Shown here: one piece after another, positions 44,271 through 52,772 of the stretch | Position numbering within the stretch: position 1 is the stretch's first letter | Layout: each line of letters begins with the position of its first letter | From: CAXTSE01 sp035554115 | GTDB lineage: Bacteria; Actinomycetota; Actinomycetes; Actinomycetales; Microbacteriaceae | Assembly: GCA_035554115.1 (NCBI GenBank) | Contig: DATMIW010000012.1 | Location: 1-64,000 of the forward strand | Reading direction: 5' to 3' | DNA: 64,000 nucleotides | The notes under the pieces: generated by a model | Databases searched by the model: none | What the model was told of the DNA's origin: nothing | The model's input: only the letters and a program-made list of their open reading frames with translations | Program-made: the position numbers and the translations under genes

Positions 44271-44726
44271 CTAGGCCCCGTCGGCCGCGCGCTCAAGCGC
44301 CGCGACGTCGAGCTTCACCTGCGTCATCATCTCGTCCATGGTTCGGCGAGCGCGCTCCGGGTCGGGGTCAGTCATCAGCTCGGGGAGCCTACGCGGCACC
44401 ACCTGCCAGGCCAGGCCGAACTGATCGCGAAGCCATCCGCACTGTTCCGGGTGCCCGCCGCCGGCGAGCAGCGCATCCCAGTAATAGTCGACCTCGGCCT
44501 GATCGACGCAGTCGATCCAGAATGAGATCGCGTCAGTGAAAGGAAACTGCGGCCCCGCGTTCATCCCCCGGAATTCCTGCCCCGCAAGTCGGAAGGTTGC
44601 GACAGTGACCTGTCCGCCGAAGTTGTGAGTCTCGATGATCTCGGCGTCCGGGAAGATTCCGGCGTAGAACTCCATCGCCTCTTCGAGTTGTGTGTCGAAC
44701 CAGAGGAACGGCGTCAGCTTGCCCAT
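44271..44726 (-). CDS. VOC-family protein, PhnB/3-demethylubiquinone-methyltransferase-like
   Basis: 151 residues from the ATG at 44726, with a strong AAAGGAG 7 nt upstream. Sequence GKLTPFLWFDTQLEEAMEFYAGIFPDAEI, FMGxN-like GMNAGPQFPFTDAISFWIDC, and GWLRDQFGLAWQVVP mark the PhnB-like VOC group. These are small homodimers, often paired with ArsR-type regulators; function is not settled. A near-perfect palindrome sits just upstream of the Shine-Dalgarno. Confidence 0.87.
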   Translation of the reverse strand: MGKLTPFLWFDTQLEEAMEFYAGIFPDAEIIETHNFGGQVTVATFRLAGQEFRGMNAGPQFPFTDAISFWIDCVDQAEVDYYWDALLAGGGHPEQCGWLRDQFGLAWQVVPRRLPELMTDPDPERARRTMDEMMTQVKLDVAALERAADGA

Positions 44727-44741
44727 GAGTATCTCCTTTGA

Positions 44742-44758
44742 TGTGAACACTGTCCACA
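44742..44758. promoter_or_regulatory. near-palindrome upstream of the VOC gene
   Basis: TGTGAACA-C-TGTCCACA: eight-base arms with one mismatch around a single base. On the minus strand a GACAAT hexamer lies directly upstream, so the element would cover the transcription start and block elongation or initiation. Its regulator is not in the window. Confidence 0.45.
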
Positions 44759-44814
44759 TTGTCAGAGATGAGCGGCGGCGTCAATGTCCGAAGGTGCCAT
44801 GCCTCACGAGCACC

Positions 44815-46044
44815 TCAGCTTTTTGGCTCCGCCCGCTTGAGCGCAGCGCGGCCCGCGATCAGAAGTGCAGCGTCATCTTGGGGCGGGTGCGGTCGCGAAC
44901 ACAGCACATCACGCAGCGCCCGTTCCAGCGGATTCGCCCGCGTCAGCGCCGGGTTTCCGAGAGCTGCGACGGCCGTCTGCACGGCGCTGATCGCAGCGCG
45001 AGACACGAGAGTTTTGGCAAGGACCGCGCGGTCACCTAGCGCCAGCAACGCATCCGAATCGCCGGCCGCCTGCGCCCGGTCGAACCGCATCGCCAGCGCA
45101 AACAGCAGCTCCTCGGCCTGCACGAGCTGCGCCTCGATCTCACCGGCCGTGCTCTGGATGCGTTCTGTCGTCGCGATCGGGCGCCCCAGGGAGCTAGGAA
45201 CTCGTTCGTTCGCATACCGGAGGAAAAACTCCTGGGCCGCTCGCGCCACCCCGAGATACAACGACGACACCGCCAGTCCGATCGCTCCGGGTCGCGATGA
45301 CCCGTCCGGCTCGCCGACCGGTACTCCGCTGAAGTTCTCGAACGGCACCTCGATGCCGCGGTAGACGACGTCATGGGTGCTCGACGCCCGCATGCCCAGG
45401 TGATCCCATGTCGAAATGATCTCGATACCGGGTATGAGATATCCGTTATCGAACGCCGGGACGATGATGTGGCCGACCCGCGGGATCGGCTCATCGGTGA
45501 CCGCCCAGACCAGGTGATAGGCAAGACCCTCAGCACCGGTTGCAAACGCCTTGTGCCCGTCAAGAATCCACCCAGCTGCCGTGCGTCGAAGGGTCGTCGT
45601 GGGCAACCCCCCGCGCGCCGGCGCCCCGAGCTCGGGCTCCGCGCGCACCGCGTTGATCAGTGTCGGGCGCTCGGCCGACTCCGCGAGAACTCGCTCATAC
45701 AACTCGGTCGGCCAGTAACCAATCACCGCCTGCGACTGGTGTGTGAAGGCCGTCATCGCAGTGATCAAGGCCACTGAGGGATGCCCACGACCGAGTTCAC
45801 GGAACAGCTCGACCGATTCCACTGTGCTGACTCCACGCCCGCCCCACTGCTCCCCCACGGTTGCCGTCAATAGCCCGGCTCGATGCACCTCATCGAGGGC
45901 CTGCCACGGGAAGGCGGCCGAGCGGTCGTCGTGCTCGGCGAACACAGCGATCCGATCTCCCAGCGCCCGGAGAGACGCCGGGTCCAGTGCAGGGTCGAGC
46001 AAGGAGTACGACTGAATCGGGGTGCGGGCGATGGTGAGAGTCAC
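44815..46044 (-). CDS. acyl-CoA-dehydrogenase-like flavoprotein (SfnB/DszC-like)
   Basis: 409 residues. Acyl-CoA dehydrogenase fold: N-terminal helical domain, middle beta domain with GWILDGHKAFATGAEGLAYHLVW and GIEIISTWDHLGMRASSTHDVVY, and a helical C-terminal domain. The divergence from true acyl-CoA dehydrogenases, and its position behind an importer and an SsuD-like monooxygenase, put it with the SfnB/DszC type, where flavin supports monooxygenation of organosulfur compounds. Substrate unknown. ATG overlaps the ATPase stop by ATGA; last gene of the operon. Confidence 0.82.
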   Translation of the reverse strand: MTLTIARTPIQSYSLLDPALDPASLRALGDRIAVFAEHDDRSAAFPWQALDEVHRAGLLTATVGEQWGGRGVSTVESVELFRELGRGHPSVALITAMTAFTHQSQAVIGYWPTELYERVLAESAERPTLINAVRAEPELGAPARGGLPTTTLRRTAAGWILDGHKAFATGAEGLAYHLVWAVTDEPIPRVGHIIVPAFDNGYLIPGIEIISTWDHLGMRASSTHDVVYRGIEVPFENFSGVPVGEPDGSSRPGAIGLAVSSLYLGVARAAQEFFLRYANERVPSSLGRPIATTERIQSTAGEIEAQLVQAEELLFALAMRFDRAQAAGDSDALLALGDRAVLAKTLVSRAAISAVQTAVAALGNPALTRANPLERALRDVLCSRPHPPQDDAALLIAGRAALKRAEPKS

Positions 46045-47723
46045 AGTTTTGCTCCTTCGGGGATGAGAGCCGAGCGGCCCGGTACGGCGGCGATAAGTTC
46101 GCGGGTGTAGGGATGAGACGGCGAGCGCAGCACCGTGTCGGCAGGGCCCTCCTCGACAACGACACCGCCCTGCAGCACGAGCACCTGATGCGCGAGTTGC
46201 GCGACCACAGCAAGGTCGTGGGAGACGAACAGGTAGCTGACTCCGAGCCGCCGCTGCAGATCAACGAGCAGTTCTAGCACCTGCCCCTGCACTGTGGCGT
46301 CCAGGGCCGACACCGGCTCATCGAGCAGGATTAGTTCGGGTTCGAGGGCGAGCGCACGCGCAATGGCGACGCGCTGCCGCTGGCCGCCCGACAGCTCCCG
46401 CGGAATCCTCCCGAGCACCGTGCGAGGAAGCTGCACAAGGTCGATCAGCTCATCGGCCCGCCGACGCCGTGAGGCCCGATCGCCCACCCGATTCGCCACC
46501 AGAGGTTCAACAATGCTGTCGAACACCGTGAACCGCGGATCGAGCGACCCGAACGGGTTCTGCTGCACAAGCTGGATACGGTGACGCAGATGCCGGAGGC
46601 TGCGCCAGTGACGCCCCACCACCTCTTCGCCGCCGAAGATGACGCTGCCGGCAGTGGCCCGTTCGAGACCGAGAGCAAGCCGCAGCGTCGTGGTTTTGCC
46701 CGATCCAGACTCTCCGACAATGGCTGTGGTCTCACCGCGGCGGATCACTAGGTCGACATTGTCGACTGCCACGAACTCCTGTCGTTCTCGCCCTGCACCC
46801 CGAATCGGGAACACCTTGCGCAGCCCCGTCACCCGCAGCACCTCGTCGGCGGGCTCCTGCGCAGTCTGCGCTGCCACGCTATGTCGCACCACCAGCCTGC
46901 CGTCTGTCGACAGTGCCGGCGCCGCCGCAATGAGCGTGCGCGTGTAGTCCTGGCTCGGTAACCGCAGGATCTGCGCTGACGGCCCCTGCTCGACGAGTTC
47001 GCCGTCGGCAAGCACGAGAACACGATCAGCACGATCTGCCGCAACCGCCAGGTCGTGCGTGATGATGAGCAGCGAAGTGCCGTGAGCGTGCACGAGAGAT
47101 TCGAGATGGTCGAGAATCCGACGCTGCACTGTGACATCGAGCGCGCTTGTCGGTTCGTCGGCGATGATCAGCTTCGGCGACCCGGCGAGAGCGATTGCGA
47201 TGAGTACCCGCTGCTTCTGCCCGCCCGAAAGCTCATGGGGAAACTGTCGAGCACGCAACTCGGGATCGTCAATGCCGACGTCGATCAACAGCTTCTCCAC
47301 ATCGGCATCGAGGCTGCGACCCCGCGGACCGCGCGCGGCCACGACAGCCTCACCGATCTGCCGTCCAACGCGGATCGTCGGATTGAGGCTGACGCCGGGA
47401 TCCTGTGGCACGAGACCCACTGTGCGCCCACGTACTCCGCGGAGCACGCGATCGGAGGCGCCGGCGAGCTCAACACCATCAAGCCGGATCGAGCCGGAAC
47501 TGACTTTCGCGGCAGTCGGCAGCAGACCCGTGATTGCGGATGCTGTCGTCGACTTTCCCGAGCCCGACTCCCCCACGATGGCGACGGTTTCACCCGCGGC
47601 AACCGTGAAGCTCAAGTTTGTAACCGCCGCAACAGTGCCGCTCGATCCGCGGTACGACACGGTGAGATCCCGGACCTCGAGAAGAGGTTCATGCATCCCG
47701 ACGCTCGTTGGGGCGGCGCTCAT
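46041..47723 (-). CDS. ABC importer double ATPase (DppD-DppF fusion)
   Basis: 560 residues with two complete cassettes. First: GESGSGKST, VPQDPGVSLNP, LSGGQKQRVLIAIA, DEPTSALDVTVQ. Second: GESGSGKTT, VQQNPFGSLDP, LSGGQRQRVAIARA, DEPVSALDATVQ. Both carry the Opp/Dpp C-terminal tails (DYTRTLIAAAP and HPYTRELIAAVPG). One chain thus powers the whole importer, unlike the other importer in the window, where one ATPase is fused to a permease. Overlaps neighbours by ATGA on both sides. Confidence 0.93.
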   Translation of the reverse strand: MSAAPTSVGMHEPLLEVRDLTVSYRGSSGTVAAVTNLSFTVAAGETVAIVGESGSGKSTTASAITGLLPTAAKVSSGSIRLDGVELAGASDRVLRGVRGRTVGLVPQDPGVSLNPTIRVGRQIGEAVVAARGPRGRSLDADVEKLLIDVGIDDPELRARQFPHELSGGQKQRVLIAIALAGSPKLIIADEPTSALDVTVQRRILDHLESLVHAHGTSLLIITHDLAVAADRADRVLVLADGELVEQGPSAQILRLPSQDYTRTLIAAAPALSTDGRLVVRHSVAAQTAQEPADEVLRVTGLRKVFPIRGAGRERQEFVAVDNVDLVIRRGETTAIVGESGSGKTTTLRLALGLERATAGSVIFGGEEVVGRHWRSLRHLRHRIQLVQQNPFGSLDPRFTVFDSIVEPLVANRVGDRASRRRRADELIDLVQLPRTVLGRIPRELSGGQRQRVAIARALALEPELILLDEPVSALDATVQGQVLELLVDLQRRLGVSYLFVSHDLAVVAQLAHQVLVLQGGVVVEEGPADTVLRSPSHPYTRELIAAVPGRSALIPEGAKL

Positions 47724-48703
47724 CGCCGCACCTCATCGAGGGTGCGAGCGACGTGGTTGAGGCTGAGTACCACCAACACCACGAACAGGCCCGGGATGAG
47801 CGATACCCATGGAGCAGTGATGAGGAAATTGCGGCCGTCGGCGATGAGCGTCCCCCATTCGGCAGCAGGCGGGGCGGCACCGAAACCGAGGAAGCTGAGG
47901 CTGGCGGCCGCAATGATGGCTGCCCCCACATCCAAGACCGCGAGCACAGCAACGGGACCCCACGAGTTCGGAAGAACATGTGTGAACAGAATCCGAAGCC
48001 ACGACGCGCCGCCGACCCGGGCCGCCTCGATGTACGGCAGGCTCTTCACGCGCAGGACCTCGGCACGGGTCGTGCGGGCGAAGCCCGGAACGATGCCGAT
48101 TCCTACAGCCACGGCAACCGGCAGCGTGCCGAAACCGATCGCCGTGATAATTGCGAGAGCAAGCAGCAGGGCGGGAATCGCGAGCATGACGTCGACGATC
48201 CGCATCACCACGGCATCCACGATGCCGCCGATGAAACCCGACAACACCCCGAACACCAGCCCCGCGACGATCGCGATGCCGACGGCGAGCAGGGCCGCCT
48301 CGATCGAGAGAGTCGAGCCATGGATCACGCGGCTAAACAAGTCACGACCGAGTTCGTCGGTGCCGAACCAGCTTCCGATCGCCGGTGGTGAGAGTTTCGC
48401 CTCGGGAACCGTCGCCGTGGGGTCGAGAGGGGCGATCAGGCTCGGTGCCACCGCCGCCACTCCTACGCCCAGGAGATAGCCACCGGCGATAACGAACCCT
48501 GGGCGGCGCAACAACGGCAGGGTCACGGCCAAAGAACGGCGAAGGCGGCCAGCCGAATGCGCGCTGCCCGCAGTATCGTCGCCGCCGGCGCTACCAGATA
48601 CGCCCCCGCGAGAGAGCCGTCGCCCACGTGGCGCGAGCGCGGAGCCCGAGGGAATTGGCCGTCCTGGCGCAAGCGCGGCGGGTCGGTCCAGTTCGAGAGT
48701 CAT
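47720..48703 (-). CDS. ABC importer permease (DppC-like)
   Basis: 327 residues. A 50-residue Gly/Ser/Arg-rich cytosolic head precedes the first helix. DppC features: FGTDELGRDLFSRVIHGSTLSIEAALLAVG, EAA loop YIEAARVGGASWLRILFTHVLPNSW and SFLGFGAAPPAAEWGTLIADGRNFL. ATG at 48703 is kept because nothing downstream has a better ribosome site. It starts 14 bp after the DppB-like gene. Confidence 0.92.
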   Translation of the reverse strand: MTLELDRPAALAPGRPIPSGSALAPRGRRLSRGGVSGSAGGDDTAGSAHSAGRLRRSLAVTLPLLRRPGFVIAGGYLLGVGVAAVAPSLIAPLDPTATVPEAKLSPPAIGSWFGTDELGRDLFSRVIHGSTLSIEAALLAVGIAIVAGLVFGVLSGFIGGIVDAVVMRIVDVMLAIPALLLALAIITAIGFGTLPVAVAVGIGIVPGFARTTRAEVLRVKSLPYIEAARVGGASWLRILFTHVLPNSWGPVAVLAVLDVGAAIIAAASLSFLGFGAAPPAAEWGTLIADGRNFLITAPWVSLIPGLFVVLVVLSLNHVARTLDEVRR

Positions 48704-48717
48704 CGTGGTTCTCCGAT

Positions 48718-49680
48718 TCAGGTGAGGCGCGGCGCGAGGCGGATGCGGGGATCGAGAGCCGGATAGATGAGGTCGACCACGAGATTGACGACCACAAAAG
48801 CCGCAGCCGACAGCACGACGATCGCGAGCACCACCGGAATGTCCTGCCGCAGCACGGAATCCTGCGCGAGCCGTCCTACCCCGAAACGGGCGAAGACTGT
48901 CTCAACGAGAACCGATGCCGACACGGTGTTGCCGATCTGCAGGGGAATCAGGGTAATGAGGGGCAGAGAGGCGTTGCGGAGTCCATGCCGCAGTTGAGCC
49001 TGTCCGCGACTGAGTCCTTTCGCCCGCGCGGTGGCGATGTACGGCTCATCACGCACATCATCGAAGCCGCGGATGAGCACCTGTGCATAGACGGCCGAGC
49101 TCGCGACCGACAGCGTGATGGCCGGCAAGATGAGATTGTGCGGACCCGTGTTCCCGGTCGCCGGCAGCCACCCCAGGGTGAAGGCAAACAGCTGAATGAG
49201 CAGCAACCCGATCCAGAACGACGGAACCGAATACCCGAGGGACGGCAGCCGACGTAGCAGAGCGCGGGCCGGCGCCCACTGTATATACGCGGCGAGGTAT
49301 GCAATAAGCCCGCCACCGACCAGCGACAGCACCACAGCGATTCCGGCAAGGGCGAGGGTGTGGGGAAGTCGCTCAGCGAGCAGTCCGGCGACCGGTTGTC
49401 CCGACGCGAGCGACGAACCGAAGTCGCCGTGGAGGAACTTCCATCCCGTGGTCAGATACTGCTGGAACGGACTTCCGTCGAGTCCGAGATTGTGCCGAGC
49501 AGTCGCCAATTGAGCGGGAGACAGGCTGTCGGCCTGTACTCCTGACGCGGCGAGCGAGATGGCGAGGGGGTCGCCGGGCAGCAGGTAGAGCACGGCGAAC
49601 GCGACTGAATATGCCGCCCACAGTACAAGCACCGCCTGGCCGAGCCTGCCCGCGATGTACCGCGGCAACCCCCTCGACAT
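48718..49680 (-). CDS. ABC importer permease (DppB-like)
   Basis: 320 residues from the ATG at 49680, which overlaps the binding-protein stop (TAATG); the 30 codons before it lie inside that gene. Helix 1 AVLVLWAAYSVAFAVLYLLPGDPL, LGLDGSPFQQYLTTGWKFLHGDFG periplasmic loop, and EAA loop YIATARAKGLSRGQAQLRHGLRNA. Heterodimer partner of the DppC-like permease. Confidence 0.93.
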   Translation of the reverse strand: MSRGLPRYIAGRLGQAVLVLWAAYSVAFAVLYLLPGDPLAISLAASGVQADSLSPAQLATARHNLGLDGSPFQQYLTTGWKFLHGDFGSSLASGQPVAGLLAERLPHTLALAGIAVVLSLVGGGLIAYLAAYIQWAPARALLRRLPSLGYSVPSFWIGLLLIQLFAFTLGWLPATGNTGPHNLILPAITLSVASSAVYAQVLIRGFDDVRDEPYIATARAKGLSRGQAQLRHGLRNASLPLITLIPLQIGNTVSASVLVETVFARFGVGRLAQDSVLRQDIPVVLAIVVLSAAAFVVVNLVVDLIYPALDPRIRLAPRLT

Positions 49681-51335
49681 TAGGAGTCCAACCAGATGTC
49701 GTTCAGCAGCGCGAAGCCCTCCGAGGTCCAGCGGAACCCGTGAACCTTCGTCGAAGTCGCCGCCTGCCAAAGTCGCTCGTACACCGGGAACGCTACGTTC
49801 TCTTTCAGAAGCTTTTCCTGCAGCTTCGTGTAGACCGCGGCTCGCACCTTCGGATCGATCGCCGACCGACCCTCGTCATAGAGCTGCTCCAGTTCGGCCT
49901 CCACCTCAGGGGTCGAACTATTCACCGCCAGGAACGAGTTGTTGGTGAATCGCGGGTCGATGAGTGACTGCAGAACCGTCGGATCGGCCCGGGTCAGATA
50001 CGTTCCGAGCAGATCGAAGTCGCCGGATGCCGTGGCAGCAGCCAGTTCGCCCGGCACCAGCACCTTCAGCTGCAGGTCGATGCCGACCTTCTTCAATTGA
50101 TCCTGCACGAGCACAAACCCCGGAGTCTGCAACTGAATCGGAAGCACCAGGGTGAGCTTCGCGCCGTCCTTGTAGCGATAGCCGTCGGTGCCAACCTTCC
50201 ACCCGGCCTTGTCGAGAAGCGCAGCTGCACCCTTAGGGTCGTACTTCAGCAACGCGGACTGCGAGGCGAAGTAGGGAGTCGTCGAGTCGAACACGCTCTG
50301 CACTACATCGAAGTCCTTGTTGTAGATCGTGCTGGCGTAACTTTTCCGGTCGATCGACTTTTGCAGTGCCTGGCGCACCAGCGGGTCCGACAGGATGTGG
50401 CCGTTTGACACATTCGGATACAGATTGAATGCGGGGCCGGGCAGCGATCGGGACTGGATGGTTCCGCCGGACGATTTCAGCAGCGCGAGGTCCGTTTCGG
50501 TAAACGGGTTGCGCGGCCACGAAATGTCGATGACCCCCTGCTGGAAGTTGCCGTTACGCACGCTGTCTTCGGGCGTGTAAGTGATCTCGACCTTGTCGAC
50601 GTGCGCTTCACCGCGGTTTTTGGCCGCCTTCGACGGCCAGGCGTAGCCTGTGCGCTTCTTGAGAGTGATGCCCACCTCAGGCGTGTACTTCTCGAGGGTG
50701 AACGGGCCGGTTCCGATGATCTTGCCGAGCGACCGCTCCGCGGGACTCAGCTTGTACGACGCAGGCGCGAGGATCGCGAGGTTGGTCGTCGACGTGGCCT
50801 GCAGGAATGCCGCGTTCGCGGCACTCAGCACGATCTTGACCGTGTATGGGTCGATGATCTCGGTGTGGTCGTAGCCACGCAGGTAGCTTCCCCCGAATGT
50901 GGCCGGGTTGGCGGCGGCGAACGCTTTGTCACTGTCGAATGCCGTCTTCACAGCCTCCGCGTCGAACTTCTCTCCATTACTGAAGGTCACGTCCGAGCGC
51001 AGGTGAAAGGTGTACTCAAGCGCGTCGTTGCTGATGGTCCAGTCCTTGGCGAGCCACGGGATGATCTCGCCCGTGTCCGGGTCCTGATCTGTCAGCGACT
51101 CGGCCACGTTGCGCAGCACCACACGGTGCTCGAGCCAGTAGACCTGGAACGGATCGAGGCTGACAAGTGTGGTGTTGTCTTGCGCGAACGAGATCTTCAG
51201 GGTGCCTCCGTCAACGGGTTCGCTCGACTTCGATGAGGCGGCGGCCGCAGCGCACGAGGTCAGCAAAAGCGAGGCGGCGAGCACTGCTGCGGCCGCTGCC
51301 GCGATTCGGGAGCGGGATCTGGATGGGACGGACAT
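49680..51335 (-). CDS. ABC importer substrate-binding lipoprotein, SBP_bac_5 type
   Basis: 551 residues. Signal peptide with lipobox LLTSC (Cys28), followed by an Ala/Ser spacer. SBP_bac_5 features: ESLTDQDPDTGEIIPWLAKDW, YTFHLRSDVTFSNGEKFDAEAVK and VRQALQKSIDRKSY. ATG at 51335 has CGGAGAAA upstream; 46 earlier codons in frame are GC-rich non-coding. Given the SsuD-like and sulfurtransferase neighbours the ligand is probably an organosulfur compound or peptide rather than a sugar. Confidence 0.9.
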   Translation of the reverse strand: MSVPSRSRSRIAAAAAAVLAASLLLTSCAAAAASSKSSEPVDGGTLKISFAQDNTTLVSLDPFQVYWLEHRVVLRNVAESLTDQDPDTGEIIPWLAKDWTISNDALEYTFHLRSDVTFSNGEKFDAEAVKTAFDSDKAFAAANPATFGGSYLRGYDHTEIIDPYTVKIVLSAANAAFLQATSTTNLAILAPASYKLSPAERSLGKIIGTGPFTLEKYTPEVGITLKKRTGYAWPSKAAKNRGEAHVDKVEITYTPEDSVRNGNFQQGVIDISWPRNPFTETDLALLKSSGGTIQSRSLPGPAFNLYPNVSNGHILSDPLVRQALQKSIDRKSYASTIYNKDFDVVQSVFDSTTPYFASQSALLKYDPKGAAALLDKAGWKVGTDGYRYKDGAKLTLVLPIQLQTPGFVLVQDQLKKVGIDLQLKVLVPGELAAATASGDFDLLGTYLTRADPTVLQSLIDPRFTNNSFLAVNSSTPEVEAELEQLYDEGRSAIDPKVRAAVYTKLQEKLLKENVAFPVYERLWQAATSTKVHGFRWTSEGFALLNDIWLDS

Positions 51336-51384
51336 GATGTTTCTCCGGGCTGTGTAGGGGTGTGGGGATGGGGCGGTAGAACAG

Positions 51385-52518
51385 TTAGCCAGCGGCGGGC
51401 TCCAACTCGGGCTGGGCCACCACCTCGCCGCGGCGTCCGGTCGCCTCGCGGTGGGCGAGCTCGCTACGGACAAGGGGCAATAGGTGGCGGCTGTAGTCGA
51501 CGGCGTCGTTGAAGTTGTCGTAGCCGCGAATCGAGATCAGATCCGCGCCTAGGTCGACGTAGTCGAGGATGGCGGCGGCGACAGTCTCGGGGGTGCCGAC
51601 CAGCGCTGTCGAGGCGCCGCCGGCTCCGGTTGCTGTCGCTGTGGGCGTCCATAGGGCGCGATCGTGCAAATCTTTGCGAGAAGCGATGTCGAGCAGTCGC
51701 TGCGAGCCGACATTCGAGGGGCCCGCCGCATCCGCACCCTTACGGAAACCGACAGGTCCCGTCTCGGTGAGGGTGGCCAGGATGTGGCGCGCCTTCTCCC
51801 ACGCGAGTTCTTCTGTCGCACCGAGGATCGGTCGGAAGGTGACCCAGGTGCGCGGGGTGTCGGTGCGACCCGCCGATTTGGCGGCCGCGGCGACTCGGTC
51901 GATCTGCTGCTTCGTGTCGGCGAGGGGCTCGCCCCAGAGTCCGAAGATGTCGCCCAGAGCGCCCCCGACGACATAGGCCTCGTCCGACGATCCTCCGACC
52001 GAAACGGGGATGGTTCCGTTCACCGGACGAATCCACGAAACGAAGTCCTCGAACTGGTAGTACTCGCCCGCATGGTCGAATGGAGCGGTCTCGGTCCAGA
52101 CCTTGCGCAGGATTTGGATGTATTCCGCCTGGCGCGCGTAGCGCTCGGACTTCGGGATGCGGTCACCTTCACGCGCCTGCTCACGATCGTCGCCGCCCGC
52201 GATGAAGTGGACGACAGCGCGCCCGCCGGAGAGCTGGTCGAGGGTCGCGAGGGCCTTGGCCGCGACAGTCGGGTAGATCGTGTTGGGACGCAGCGCGACG
52301 ATCGGCTTGATGCGCTCGGTCGCCTGCGTGATCGCTGCGGCAATGGTGAATGGATCCCACAAGGGCGAGCCGTACGGCACGAGGGTGTAGTCGAATCCGC
52401 CTTCATCGAGAAGACGCGCATAGCGACGCAGGTAGGCCGGGTCGATGCGCGGGTCGTTCAGTCGGTTCAGCTCATTCGACGGGTTGACGTTGATGGCACT
52501 GATGAACTCGACGGTCAT
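51385..52518 (-). CDS. LLM-class FMNH2-dependent monooxygenase, SsuD-like
   Basis: 377 residues, close to E. coli SsuD in length. TIM-barrel LLM fold: YLRRYARLLDEGGFDYTLVPYGS, LRPNTIYPTVAAKALATLDQLSGGRAVVHFIAGGDDREQAREGD, and VSVGGSSDEAYVVGGALGDIFGLWGEPLAD. SsuD cleaves C-S bonds of alkanesulfonates, releasing sulfite; needs reduced flavin from another enzyme. No flavin reductase gene is in the window. TGGAGGACCCC precedes the ATG. First gene of the transporter block; an upstream dyad may be its control site. Confidence 0.9.
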   Translation of the reverse strand: MTVEFISAINVNPSNELNRLNDPRIDPAYLRRYARLLDEGGFDYTLVPYGSPLWDPFTIAAAITQATERIKPIVALRPNTIYPTVAAKALATLDQLSGGRAVVHFIAGGDDREQAREGDRIPKSERYARQAEYIQILRKVWTETAPFDHAGEYYQFEDFVSWIRPVNGTIPVSVGGSSDEAYVVGGALGDIFGLWGEPLADTKQQIDRVAAAAKSAGRTDTPRTWVTFRPILGATEELAWEKARHILATLTETGPVGFRKGADAAGPSNVGSQRLLDIASRKDLHDRALWTPTATATGAGGASTALVGTPETVAAAILDYVDLGADLISIRGYDNFNDAVDYSRHLLPLVRSELAHREATGRRGEVVAQPELEPAAG

Positions 52519-52583
52519 GGGGTCCTCCAGGGGCTCGCGGATGTCGTTGACCCGAAGTTAGATGGCTTGCCGCGGCGTATCCA

Positions 52584-52614
52584 ACAGCGATCGGCAATGG
52601 GTTGCAATCGCTGT
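52584..52614. promoter_or_regulatory. hyphenated dyad upstream of the SsuD-like gene
   Basis: Outer arms ACAGCGAT (52584-52591) and ATCGCTGT (52607-52614) are perfect complements, and inner GCAA (52594-52597) / TTGC (52602-52605) pair around TGGG. It lies 66 bp upstream of the SsuD-like ATG in a 254-bp gap that otherwise shows no gene I trust. It could be a LysR-type site (for the LysR at 56549) or an mRNA stem-loop. Confidence 0.5.
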
Positions 52615-52772
52615 CGGTGATCGTTCCGAGGGGCGATCCGTCCTTCGGAATCGAGCATGAAATCCCTGGTCAGATCTAGGTTCCTGATGTCCCACGGGAA
52701 GGGGGTCGGCGTTCCCACATAGGCGCCGCAGGAGGGCCCGTTACGCCGAGTGAAGCAAAAGGTCCGCGCGTG

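Noticed and set aside
47055..48479. 474-codon plus-strand open frame opposite the importer genes
   Set aside because: Covers two well-supported minus-strand transporter genes; low-complexity translation.
52515..52718. 67-codon GTG-started ORF ending in ATGA over the SsuD-like start
   Set aside because: The overlap is tempting and it contains the dyad, but it has one Cys, no ribosome site I trust and no recognisable sequence; an attenuator peptide is possible but unsupported.
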